Source: JAEULH01 sp963746275 (GTDB lineage: Bacteria; Pseudomonadota; Alphaproteobacteria; Rhodospirillales; Defluviicoccaceae). Taken from it: a DNA stretch of 64,000 bases. The DNA lies in assembly GCA_963746275.1 (NCBI GenBank), contig CAVVAX010000011.1, positions 1 through 64,000 on the forward strand, written 5' to 3'. Shown here piece after piece: positions 21,115 through 30,541 of the stretch. Positions within the stretch are counted from its first letter, which is position 1. The number at the start of each line of letters is the position of its first letter. The notes under the pieces are model-generated. The model saw only the letters and a program-made list of their open reading frames with translations, did no database searches and was not told the DNA's origin. A program made the translations under genes and the position numbers.

Positions 21115-22790
21115 ACATTGCCAGCCTACCCCGAACGCGTGTTATAAGCGCGCCCGCGGGCGAGGACCCGTCCATTAGCCTGGAGCTTCCAGCCGCCGTG
21201 GACCGCCGCGATTTTCTCGTGGCGTTTAGCGCAACCGGCGCCGTCACGACGACGAAGGTGGCGACGGCGGCCGAAATGGATGGGTTGGTGGAGAAGGGTA
21301 TCACCACCGCCCGCTCAATGGTCCGCCTCCGCACCGTCGTCCCAGCTCGCGCCGACGCTGTCATTTTGCTCAGAGGCTATTACGCGCCCCTGGACGGCGG
21401 GGAGGGCATATTCTCCTGGAACCCAACCTCTACGGAACCTGACAACGGCGGAACGGTGATTGCGCCTGCCCCCTCGTCCCCTGGTCGATGGGAGCGCTCC
21501 ACAGCCGGCGGCGCCGTCAACGTCAGGTGGTTCGGCGCGCGTGGCGATGGCGTAACGGATGATACAGTCGCGATTCAATCGGCACTGCGCACCGCGGGCG
21601 CGCTGTTCATTCCGCGCGGCGTATACCGCACTACGGCAACCTTGACCGTTGTCAGCACGCAGGTGATATCCGGCCAATCTAAAGATCTTACTAAAATTCT
21701 TGCCGATAACGTGCCTGGGCCAATCGTTGGAACGCCCGGTAGCGCTGGGGACCCTACTTTCCACCCTAGAATCTATTATCAACGACATAGGTTTTTCTGG
21801 TAACGCTGTGACCGGAATAAGCCTCAGCAGGAGGGAGTGGCAGCCCCCGCCCAGACCGAGCAGGAGCCACAACACCGAGCTATGCGCTTGCGAAAGGGTA
21901 GATCCCATAAGCGCAACGGACAGAAGCGCCACCCGAAGCGCCTGCCCCAGCCGCGGCTGGCCCGCCCCCCCACAAACAAGATCCGGCGTTATCCAGGCTG
22001 AAATTCTATTCTCTCCTGCATTCACTTCGACGGCAACGTCGAGCTTGACTTTATACATCTTGCTCGGTCCTACGGCACTCGCGTCACCGATGTCTCCGTT
22101 CGCATGGATAAGGACGTAAAAGGCAACAGGGTAGGAGTTGCCGGCCGCTCTTGCGTATTTTGTGACTCTGACTCACACGCCACGCTCTTGGAGCATGTCT
22201 ATACAAGCACGTACTCTCCGTACGGGATTTATATCGACAACCTGTTCAGACCCGCGAGCGTTCGGTCCAGCCAAATCACCGTTGTAATGGCGACGCTCCA
22301 GGGGCACGACGTCGGCCTGTACGCCTGCGATTGCAAAGGCATATCCGTGTCGGGCCTGTACACTGAGAATACCGTGGTACCAATGCGGCTGGGAGATCGA
22401 GCTAATAAGAAGTATGCCGCCGGCGTCACCGTCTCCGCGGGATTTTTACTCGGACCAAAGGAGTACCACCCGAGAAAGGCTAGCGCAACTGCAGCTATAG
22501 AACTAAACTACTGCTTTAGCGTATGTATATCGGGAATGGTGTTTGCGAGCGTCCCCGCCGGGGACTGCCAACGGGAACGTAACGGGCAAGGCAGCTATTG
22601 TCGACCTGTCGAGACGGGTCCTTTTCCTAGCGTGTGAAGTTCCTGGGGACTACACCAACTCGCTCCTGGCCTTTATATCAGCGACGCCAACCGCTGATGC
22701 CGGCAGCATCAAGAGCATAACGGTGATCAGCGTTGAAGACAAGCGCGATCGCAATGAAACGCTCCTACTGAGCAACGTCGACGCGCCAAC
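21111..22790 (+). pseudogene. Pectate-lyase-like beta-helix (tailspike-type) protein, frameshifted
   Basis: Residues from about 21111 to 21800 end in a Pectate_lyase_3 start (VRWFGARGDGVTDDTVAIQSAL, then FIPRGVYRTT). The helix continues in other frames: DIGFSGNAVTGI near 21790, FDGNVELDFIHLARSYGTRV from 22025, GIYIDNLF and ISVSGLYTENTVVPMRLGD up to 22560, and SLLAFISATPTADAG up to ~22780. At least three frame changes are needed. A GC-richer stretch at about 21825-22000 reads as noise on this strand. The base composition is clearly lower in GC than the surrounding genome, suggesting transfer. Function inferred: polysaccharide lyase or binding. Confidence 0.65.
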
Positions 22791-23195
22791 ATGCGCTGGG
22801 CCGCGATGTTGGTGGGTTCATCTCTTTTTGCCTTCGCGATCACGCCGGTAATGGCGGCCCACTACTCTGCATATGGGGTGCCACCTCAAGCTATCGTTAT
22901 TGTTCTTACGATTTTCGTGCTCGCGCTGACCCAGCCCGCGCTCTTTAAGGCCAGGGTCAGTTTCACCTCCTTCGAGTGGCTGCTGATCGGCATCATGGTT
23001 GTGTCGGTCACCGGCCACGAGGTACCAAGAGGCGCCTTCCTCCGGACCTCCCAGCTATTAGTGGGAATATCATTAGCACTTCTAGCGAGTCTCCTCGTTA
23101 ACCACCCCGCGAGGTGGCGTCTATGCGTTAGGATGTTTACCTGGGGCCTAGCCCTGAGCGCAACAGTCGTCATCCTGCAGTTCAGTGGTCTAGCA
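22791..23195 (+). pseudogene. O-antigen ligase/polymerase-like protein, N-terminal fragment
   Basis: About 135 codons with at least four hydrophobic helices (FAFAITPVM, IVIVLTIFVLALTQPALF, FEWLLIGIMVVSVTG, GISLALLASLL). The style matches the N-terminus of Wzy/WaaL-type exopolysaccharide polymerases. The frame is cut by the left end of an IS5-like fragment at about 23193 (AGCAGGATGCTGAAAA). The C-terminal half resumes at about 24230. It was therefore a single membrane gene interrupted by insertion. Confidence 0.7.
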
Positions 23196-23870
23196 GGATG
23201 CTGAAAAGGGTGTGGCCGGAGGTGGGGATGCGCGGGAGCGACACGGTTCGTGGACGCTGTTCAGCTACGTGGACCTGGAGAAGCGGATCAGTGCGGATCA
23301 TCCGGTACGGCGGTCGCGACATCGTATGCCGAGAGCATTCCGGCAGTCTAAGGAGTTCGACGTTCTGCACGCCCAATGGCCGCAAGTTCGAGAACGCCGC
23401 AGCGCCTGATGCGGGCGCTCTTGTTGCAGGCGTTCTATTCGATCCGATCGGAGCGGCAACTGGTGGAGCGGATCGAGTTCGACCTTCTGTTCCGCTGGTT
23501 CGTCGGCCTCGGCATCGACGATCCGGTGCGCGATGCGACGACCTTCACCAAGAACCGCGATCGGCTTCTGGAAGCCGTCGTGGCGGCGAAGTTTCTGGCC
23601 CTTGTCCTGGCGTTCAGCCATGTGACTGCGGCTCGTGCCGGCGAGGACTTCTCGGTGGACGGCACGCTGCTGGAGGCGTGGGCCAGCACCAAGAGTTTCC
23701 GCCCAAGGACGGGTGGGGCGGCGATGCGAGGCAAGGAGCAGGACTTCGTTGCAGAAGCGCTACAACGAGAGCATGCTCCGCCACCGAGGACGCAGGCTCT
23801 ACGCAAGGCCGCGGCAAGAAGGCGAAGCTCTGCTTCATAAATCATGCGTATGCAGAACCGAACCGAACGT
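23193..23870 (+). mobile_element. Truncated, diverged IS5-family element (copy 1)
   Basis: The 5' portion of the same element found intact-length at 24905-26077: the start AGCAGGATGCTGAAAA, then VGMRGSDTVRG in the first frame and the transposase blocks YSIRSERQLVERIEFDLLF, GIDD and FTKNRDRLLE in shifted frames. Homology to copy 2 stops around 23865 after AAGCTCTGCTTCAT, so the last ~40% of the transposase is missing. Several frameshifts make it inactive. It lies inside the polymerase gene. Confidence 0.85.
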
Positions 23871-23881
23871 GGCGCCTTGCA

Positions 23882-24075
23882 CGCCTCGCCCGAGCCAAGC
23901 GACTAGTGGAGGAGCTAACTCGCGTCCCCAATCGCCGTCGCGGTCTGCATCCTCGCGCCGTCAAAGGGATCCTCGCGCACGCACGTCGCCGCCGAATAGG
24001 CGCAAGCTGCTGATTGACATCTCAAAGGCGCTAACCCAAGCGGCGGCGCTCAGCGCTCCCCGCGCAGGCTTATCC
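23882..24075. repeat. Long direct repeat, copy 1
   Basis: About 190 bp, recurring in the same orientation at 27669-27848. Shared blocks include GCCAAGCGACTAG, GGAGGAGCTAACTCGCG, CGCCGTCAAAGGGATC and GCGCAAGCTGCTGATTGACA. The two copies differ mainly by short deletions in copy 2. It directly follows the truncated IS. It may be a non-coding end of another mobile element. Confidence 0.85.
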
Positions 24076-24229
24076 CTCTGGACCAGTACGCAGTCATGCA
24101 GGGCTCCTACGAAAAATCCCGAGCAGCTGAGTCGGCTGTAGGAGCTCGCGTAGGGTAAGTGGCGCCGCAACGCACTGCGACCGCCACGAGTCTAGGCGTA
24201 GGCGGGCGGTAACAGACCCACAGCGGCGG

Positions 24230-24905
24230 CCACTTAAAAACAAGCTGCTTGCCGCTTTTCTTTCCGCGCTTTTCATCTTGGCATTGGTTATTAGCGAAAG
24301 TATGTCCGGCATGCTCGGCGTTGTGGTTGGGGCGGCTGTCTTCCTTCTCCTGAGCGCCGTGCGGTCGAGTAGAAAAACGCTGTGGGCAGCATTTGCTATG
24401 TTTCTGCTGTTCTGTGGGAGCATCTATTTTCACAGGAACAGCATGATTACCGACCCTATGTCAATAGGAGGCGATAATCGGCTAGGGAATAACTTCGTGA
24501 TATTCATGCCGTTGATCATGGAGAAGCCATTCGGGCTCTATGACTACGCGGAGGAATTGGATAATAGGCAAACTACAGCTAGCGGCGATTTGCTTGCGGC
24601 GGCCATCGACCGCAATTTCGGGCAGGCGCCTCACAACGTTTTCCTTACGTCGGCTCTCGCGTTCGGGCTTCCAGCGGCTGTTGCGCAGATACTGCTCTAC
24701 CTCTCGATTTTGCGCCGATCCATATGGATACTGAGGTTTCGGCAGGGGTAGATTCCATGCGATGTGGCGTTCTTGCTGGCCGCGCTGTTAGCTGCGAACG
24801 TAGGCGTCTTTCTCCATATGTGGTTTCACAACGCGAGTGTTTTGCTGCGGGAGATGCGGAATTGGGTTTGGCTGGGGAGCTGGGCATCTTTGGCGGCGTG
24901 TGTTA
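24230..24905 (+). pseudogene. O-antigen ligase/polymerase-like protein, C-terminal fragment
   Basis: Continuation of the interrupted gene at 22791. Helices LLAAFLSALFILALVI and VVVGAAVFLLLSA are followed by the typical polymerase loop (SESMSGMLG) and the APHNVFLTSALAFGLP motif, whose His is conserved in WaaL/Wzy proteins. A further frameshift near 24755 is needed to reach the last helix (AFLLAALLAANVGVFLHMWF, then MRNWVWLG). The second IS5-like copy begins immediately after, at about 24905. Probably involved in exopolysaccharide polymerisation before disruption. Confidence 0.7.
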
Positions 24906-26077
24906 GCAGGCTGCTGAAAAGGATGGCAGTTTTCGCCCGTTCGTGATTCCTGGTTCCGGTGTTTGTGGTGGCCGGAGGTGGGGATGCGCGGGAGCGACAC
25001 GGTTCGTGGGACGCTGTTCAGCTACGTGGACCTGGAGAAGCGGGTCCGTGCGGATCATCCGCTGCGGCTGATCCGCGGCATCGTCAACACGACGCTTTCC
25101 GGTCTGTCTGAGGAGTTCGACGCTCTGTATTCGCCCCATGGCCGCAAGTCGATCCCGCCGGAGCGGCTGCTGCGGGCGCTCTTGTTGCAGGCGTTCTATT
25201 CGATCCGATCGGAGCGGCAACTGGTGGAGCGGATCGAGTTCGACCTTCTGTTCCGCTGGTTCGTCGGCCTGGGCATCGACGATCCGGTGTGGGATGCGAC
25301 GACCTTCACCAAGAACCGCGACCGGCTGCTGGAGGGCGACGTGGCGGTGAAGTTTCTGGCCGGGGTGCTGGCGCAGCCGCAGGTGAAGGCGCTTTTGTCC
25401 GGCGAGCACTTCTCGGTGGACGGCACGCTGCTGGAGGCGTGGGCCAGCACCAAGAGTTTCCGCCCCAAGGACGGGTCGGGGCCGCCGGCGGATGCGGGGC
25501 GCAACGGCGAGCAGGACTTCCGTGCGCAGAAGCGCTCCAACGAGACGCATGCCTCCGCCACCGACCCGGACGCCAGGCTCTACCGCAAGGGCCGCGGCAA
25601 GGAGGCGAAGCTCTGCTTCATGGGGCATGCGCTGATGGAGAACCGCAACGGCCTGATCGTCGGCGCCGTCGCCACCCGCGCCTCCGGCCGCGCCGAGCGG
25701 CTGGCTGCCGTGGAGCTGATCACGCCGCACGCGGAGGCGCCGGGGCGGGCGGAGCCGGTCACCCTGGGCGCCGACAAGGGGTACGACGCCCAGGACTTCG
25801 CAGCCGAGTTGGGCGAGATCGACGTCACCCCCCACGTGGCGCAGAACCTCAGCGGCCGGCGCTCGGCGATCGACGACGAGACGGCGCGCGATCCCGGCTA
25901 CGCCGTCAGCCTACGCATCCGCAAGCGCGTCGAGGAGGCCTTCGGCTGGGCCAAGACCGTCGCCGGGCTCCGCAAGGCCGCCACGGCGGGCTGGCGAAGA
26001 TCGACAGGCAGTTCACCTTCGCCAGGGCCGCCTACAATCTCGTCCGGCTGACGAAGCTGCTCAAAGCCTCGGCATGA
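24905..26077 (+). mobile_element. IS5-family insertion sequence (copy 2)
   Basis: The left end AGCAGGCTGCTGAAAA matches the start of copy 1 and resembles many IS5/IS1182-type ends. The element contains one transposase gene. A matching right inverted repeat is not visible after the transposase, so the right end may be deleted; the end given is the end of the transposase. Confidence 0.8.
24984..26077 (+). CDS. IS5-family transposase (frameshifted near the C-terminus)
   Basis: DDE transposase of about 360 residues. The ATG at 24984 has GGAGG five bases upstream. N-terminal DUF772-type region (RALLLQAFYSIRSERQLVERI). DDE residues can be placed in FSVDGTLLEAWAS (first Asp), LGADKGYDAQDF (second Asp) and KRVEEAFGWAKTV (Glu). 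The frame changes around 25980, after FGWAKTVAGLRK, and the next frame supplies the usual ending IDRQFTFARAAYNLVRL. The shift could be natural decay or a sequencing indel. Confidence 0.87.
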
Positions 26078-26375
26078 CGGGCGGACTCCGTCAGGAGCGT
26101 CCCCAGGTCTCGCAAGGCCCGGCGAGATCGACGGTAGCAACGGCGGTAGCCGTCCTCGGCGCGGCAAACGATCTCACCAACCGCGAAGGCGAGTCGCCGT
26201 ATCTCAGGCTCGAAGCGATTGTAATCTTCCAGAGGGCGAGTTGCGGCTTTTGTTCCGGCTATCCGCCGACGTCGCGGGTGGGACAGGTTGAGAAACGCCA
26301 CGGATCAGCGGCGACGGGAGCCACCGGTCCTTTCGTATTGCAGGATCCCATCTTGTCGATAACGCGGAACGTCGC

Positions 26376-26640
26376 TTGGCCTTGGCGGGCAATGCAGTCG
26401 ACAGCCTCGCTCAATGGGGCGTTCTGGCGACGCTTGCCAAGCTGACGTCGGCGGCAGCACTTGGAGAGTTCGCCCTCGCAGTCGCCATCACTGGCCCGGT
26501 ATTTGCGCTAGCGAGCTTGAACCTTCGTGTCGTGCAGGCCAGCGACGTTAATCTCGAGGCCGGCCTGGACTTATACCTGGGCCTTAGACTTGTCGCTCTA
26601 CTTGTTGCCCTTGGGGTGGTTGTCGCGGTTGCCGTGCTTT
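26376..26640 (+). pseudogene. Polysaccharide flippase (Wzx/MATE-like), N-terminal fragment
   Basis: The frame (open from 26292; TTG at 26376) reads LALAGNAVDSLAQWGVLATL, then AKLTSAAALGEFALAVAITG and YLGLRLVALLVALGVVVAVA, the first helices of exopolysaccharide flippases. It ends abruptly near 26640, where the sequence switches to the inverted 3' region of an oxidoreductase gene. No remaining helices of the ~450-residue family are present in the window, so this is a rearrangement breakpoint and not a frameshift. Confidence 0.7.
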
Positions 26641-27514
26641 GTAGGACATGGACAGCCGGAGATCGAGCTCCTTCTTGTAGAAGGGGTCCCGCTGCAGGTT
26701 CGTCCCGACCATGCCGACGAGGATCACGCGCCCCTTCTGCCGAGAGATCGTGGCGGCAACATTGGCCGGCTCGTCGCTTTTGCTCGAAGCGGTCACCAGG
26801 ACGGCATCGCGCCCACGCCAGCGGTGAAGCCCTCCGCAGCGTCTACCAAGTCAGATGAGCACGCCACATCGGCCGAGCGTCCGCGCCAGGGCGCATTTTG
26901 CGTCAACCGGATCGTAGCCGAGGACCTGGCAGCCATCGGCCTTCAGCAACTGCACGGTGAGAAGGCCGATGAGGCCGAGGCCGATCACGACGACCCGCTC
27001 GCCCAGCGTCGGCGCCGCCTGACGCAGTCCCTGAAGCGCGATTGCACCGACGGTGACGAAGGCGGCGGCCTCGAGCTCGACCCCGTCCGGGATCGGGACG
27101 CAGAGGTTTTTCGGGATGAAGTTGATTTCGGCGTGGCTGGCATAGCCGGCGCCGGCGCAGGCCACAGGGTCGCCGACCCGTATGTCCCGTACGTCCTCGG
27201 CCGCCTCGAGGACGCGGCCGGCGCAGCTGTAGCCCAAAGGTACGGGGTTATCGAGACGACTGCGGACCGTCTTCAACGTGTCCAGCGCGCCATCGCGCTT
27301 CGCCTTCTGGATCACCTGCCGAACGAGGTCGGGCCGGGCGATCGCCTTGCCTGCAAGACTGGCTTTCGCCAGGTCGACCATCTGCTTTTCGGTGCCGGCA
27401 CTGCAGCAGCGACGCGCCGGTTGCAACGAGGACACCCCCGCGCCGCAGCGACGGCGCCGGGACTTCCTTCAGCGCAAGGACCCCCGACTGATACTCCTGG
27501 GAAACCTGCCTCAT
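26641..27514 (-). pseudogene. Bi-domain oxidoreductase (Zn-dehydrogenase part), truncated and frameshifted
   Basis: Starts at ATG 27514 (MRQVSQEYQSG, then LALKEVPAPSLRRGGVLV). It switches frame near 27430 to TEKQMVDLAKASLAGKA and LGYSCAGRVLEAAEDV, then VVVIGLGLIGLLTVQLLKA. It shifts again near 26855 to AATISRQKGRVILVGMVG and FYKKELDLRLSMSY, where it stops. This is the medium-chain dehydrogenase half of proteins found in exopolysaccharide clusters that normally carry a C-terminal Gfo/Idh domain. That domain is missing because of the junction at ~26640. Confidence 0.75.
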
Positions 27515-27668
27515 CGGCTCAAACGCGCCCGCAGGCGGAATTTGCGCCCGCACCGTTCTTCGTCCGTACCCCGAAGAGGACGAGACGGGGTTACGTGTCG
27601 CCCGCGTGATTCGCAGACGCTTCGCGCAGACATGAACACCCCCCCCTTGTCTCATCCGAACCGCTCGC

Positions 27669-27848
27669 CGCCTCGCCCAAGCCAAGCGACTAGGGAGGAG
27701 CTAACTCGCGTCCCCAATCCCGTCGCGGCCGCATCCTCGCGCCGTCAAAGGGATCATCGCGCACGCACGTCCCGCCGAATAGGCGCAAGCTGCTGATTGA
27801 CATCTCCGCTAACCCAAGCGGGACCAGCGCTCCCCGCGAGGCTTATCC
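27669..27848. repeat. Long direct repeat, copy 2
   Basis: 180 bp collinear with 23882-24075 in the same orientation, with several internal 1-10 bp deletions relative to copy 1. It lies between the oxidoreductase start and the heparinase fragment, with no transposase next to it. Confidence 0.85.
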
Positions 27849-27858
27849 CACCTCGCTT

Positions 27859-28200
27859 ATGATCGTCAACTGGATCCATTTGTTCTCGCTGGGGGAGACT
27901 GTCCGCCTCCTCAAGCGGAGCTGGCTGAAAAGCGTGGACGACCAGACCTTATGGCTTAAGCACACCGTCGAGCATCACATGCTGGCTAACCACTTGCTCA
28001 AGACGATCATTGGCGTCGCGGTTTGCAGGCGACATTTCTCTCTGGCGGGGAGGCTGATTGGTGGCGCCGCAAGGGCAAGCGGATGCAGTCATCGTGCGCG
28101 GCGGGGCAGATTCCGTCCGACTGCGGCCGCTTCGAGCGACGCCTGTTGCCTCACCGGATCGTAACTCATGGCCTGCTGGACGCCGTCGGGGCGCAAGGTA
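27859..28200 (+). pseudogene. Heparinase II/III-like protein, internal fragment
   Basis: The ORF from 27859 reads IVNWIHLFSLGETVRLLKRS, then WLKHTVEHHMLANHLLK, and the next frame adds GGEADWWRRKGKRM, CGRFERRLLPHRIV and HGLLDAV. This order matches the N-terminal alpha-helical part of heparinase II/III-type proteins of exopolysaccharide clusters. The catalytic domain is absent, and the minus-strand hydrolase begins 90 bp later. Frames change near 28040 and 28120. Confidence 0.62.
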
Positions 28201-28293
28201 CCTCCGGATGGGGATGTTGCCCGTGAAGCGACCGCCCGTTCGGCGGTCTCCGCTCGTGCTTCAAGGTGCGCCCGGCGTGTGGGAGCAAACTTC

Positions 28294-28992
28294 CTAGCGC
28301 CGGGCCTCGACGATGGGGCGTTGCCGGTCGCGGCGGTCGACGTAGAAGATGTGCCGGCCGATCCGGGCGACCCGGACCTTCTCGCGCCGCCACACCGGCT
28401 TGACGTAGTCGGCGTGGTACCAGAGCGCGCCGCGGGTCGGGTCCTTGACCCCGTGGCGCAGGACCTGCTCGGCCATCTTCACCGCCGCACGCCACGCCGG
28501 GCCCTCGCGGGGCTTGTCGCTGCGCCCGTCGCACCACCAGGAGAACTGGCAGCGGTGCAAGGACTCGTCGCCGCCCTGGCGGACGACCTCGCAGATGGTC
28601 TTGGGGAAGCGCGAGCTGCGCAGCCGGTTGATGGTGACGGCGGCGACGGCCTTGCGGCCGTAGTGGGTCTCCGAGCGGGCCTCGAAATAGATGTTCAGCG
28701 CCAGGCAGCGGACCTGGTCTTCCAGGCTCTCGCCGGTCTTGAACAGCGTCGCCGGGCGGCCCGGCGCGTTCTTGCGGGCGCGAGGCGCGAACGAGGGCGA
28801 TCCGACCTCCTCGTCGATGATCGCCTCGTCGTCGGCATCCAGGGGCTCATCCGGCTCCAGCGAGGCGATCCGCGCCGGCGGCTGGGCGTCTTCGGCCGCA
28901 AGTCGCGACGGCGCCGCATTCCAAGCAAGCAGCAGCGCCAGAGGCAACAGAACCACGCGTCGGTAAGGCCCCCGTCGTCGCCGCGTCGTCAT
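28294..28992 (-). CDS. SleB-like cell wall hydrolase (Hydrolase_2)
   Basis: 232-residue exported protein. An Arg-rich N-terminus is followed by a hydrophobic helix (VVLLPLALLLAW). A disordered acidic linker leads into the Hydrolase_2 domain: CLALNIYFEARSE with its catalytic glutamate, AVAAVTINR, and CQFSWWCDG. The family cleaves peptidoglycan glycan strands. The ATG at 28992 was chosen over an in-frame GTG 15 bp upstream. Probably periplasmic. It stands outside the decayed exopolysaccharide locus and appears intact. Confidence 0.87.
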   Translation of the reverse strand: MTTRRRRGPYRRVVLLPLALLLAWNAAPSRLAAEDAQPPARIASLEPDEPLDADDEAIIDEEVGSPSFAPRARKNAPGRPATLFKTGESLEDQVRCLALNIYFEARSETHYGRKAVAAVTINRLRSSRFPKTICEVVRQGGDESLHRCQFSWWCDGRSDKPREGPAWRAAVKMAEQVLRHGVKDPTRGALWYHADYVKPVWRREKVRVARIGRHIFYVDRRDRQRPIVEARR

Positions 28993-29228
28993 CAGCGCGC
29001 TTCCCACGCCATAGACGTTGTCATCGTTCTTATCGGCATAGACATCATACGTCCGCGCGCTGGCAGCAGATGATCAATTGCTGTTGTGCTGCATGCAACC
29101 ACTTGCTCCTGCCACTCGCGTCATCGTAATCATGGCACAAGTTCGTGGCCCTTGTCGCCAAGTCTTTGCGCTGCTGTCGCCGCCGCCCGCTTCCTTTTCG
29201 CCAGAACAGCCAACCTCGCCGGTTCTCC

Positions 29229-30174
29229 TCACAGCGAGGTGTCGTTGAAGGTGTCGCAGGCGTCGACGTTGCCCTCGGCCAGCCCGCGCTTGAACCAGGC
29301 GACCCGCTGCTGCGACGAGCCATGGGTGAAGGCGTCGGGGACGACGTAGCCCTGGGACCGGCGCTGCATGCGGTCGTCGCCGATGGCGCTGGCGGCGTTG
29401 ATGCCCTCCTCGATGTCGCCGGGCTCGAGCAGCTTGCGCCGCTGGTTGGCATGGTGCGCCCAGACGCCGGCAAAGCAGTCGGCCTGCAGCTCCATCATCA
29501 CCGACAGCCGGTTGGCGTCGGCGGTGCTCAGCCGGCGGCGAAGCTGGTCCGCCCGCTCGCTGATCGCGAGCAGGTTCTGCACGTGATGGCCGATCTCGTG
29601 GGCGATGACATAGGCCTGGGCGAAGTCGCCGGGCGCGCCGTAGCGGCGGTGCAGGTCGTCGAAGAAGCTGAAGTCGAGGTAAACCTTGCCATCCGCCGGG
29701 CAGTAGAAGGGCCCGACCGAGGCATCGGCGCGGCCGCAGGCCGAGGCGACCATGCCCGAGAACAGCACCAGCGTCGGCTCCTGGTAGGTGCGGCCCATGT
29801 CGCGGAACAGCCTGTTCCAGGTGTCCTCCGTGTCGGCCAGGACCACGGAGACGAACTCGCGCATCTCGCTCTGGCCCTGCGATGGCCCCGGCGCCGCCGG
29901 GACCGCTCTGCGGCAGGTAGCCTGAAGGAGCCTGACCGTCGCCCGGATCCTGCAAGAGGCTCAACGGGTTGATGCCGAAGATCAGCGCGAGGAGGAGCAG
30001 GATGACGAGGCCGATGCCGCCGATGCCGCCAGCCCTCCGGCCCGGCATCCGCCCGCCGCCGGTGGGGAAGCGAAAGCCGCCGGGCATCCGCCCGCCGGAC
30101 GGGAAGCGGAAGCCGCCGCCCATTCCGCGACGGTCCTCGATGTTCTCGCTACGTCTACCGCCGCGCCAGAGCAT
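29229..30174 (-). CDS. YpfJ-type neutral zinc metallopeptidase (frameshifted)
   Basis: Membrane-anchored predicted zinc protease. It starts MLWRGGRRSENIEDRRG, typical of the family, has Gly/Phe/Pro-rich repeats (GGFRFP, GRMPG), then a helix (GIGLVILLLLALIFGIN). The catalytic domain in a second frame has VIAHEIGHHVQ (HExxH), MELQADCFAGVWA and a conserved C-terminus DACDTF. The frame changes near 29890, between LPQSGPG and GQSEMREFV. The length after joining (~315) fits the family, so a sequencing indel is likely. Confidence 0.85.
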
Positions 30175-30541
30175 GGCTCGAGCTCCCTTTGGTCGGCGTC
30201 GGGGGACGCCAGCAAATCGAACGCACCCGCAATCACCATGGCGCAATCCGCTTCCGCCGGCAACGTTGCGGCCGACGACCGGGCGACGACGAGTTCGAAC
30301 GCTAGCCTCCAAAGGAGGTAGAACGCGCTGCTCCGAAGGCCAAGTCCTCGCGCGGAAGCGACCCGGCCCGGTCCGCCCGGCACGCGCGCACGCGGCGACT
30401 GCAGCGCGCCCGAAGTGCGTAGGGAGCCTCGCCCAAGGGCCATCTGCCGCCGGGGCGCACCCCGCCGGTACACTTGCCGGCCGTTGTCGATGCAGCAAGT
30501 CGTCGGCGGCACAAGGCTTTAGCCGAACCACAGAGGAGGTT
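30175..30541. other. Divergent region upstream of the Fap-like locus
   Basis: About 370 bp between the metallopeptidase start (minus) and the first small exported protein (plus). It should hold promoters in both directions. No clear promoter hexamers or operator could be picked out. A strong ribosome site (AGAGGAGG) closes it at 30531-30538. Confidence 0.35.

Noticed and set aside
20218..22790. Prophage
   Set aside because: Only fibre/spike-like modules are present. No integrase, capsid, portal, terminase or lysis genes, and the neighbours are exopolysaccharide genes.
26074..26301. Short frames after the IS5-like transposase as a separate gene
   Set aside because: Neither strand shows a recognisable domain. 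The plus-strand frame merely leads into the flippase fragment after a stop at 26289-26291.
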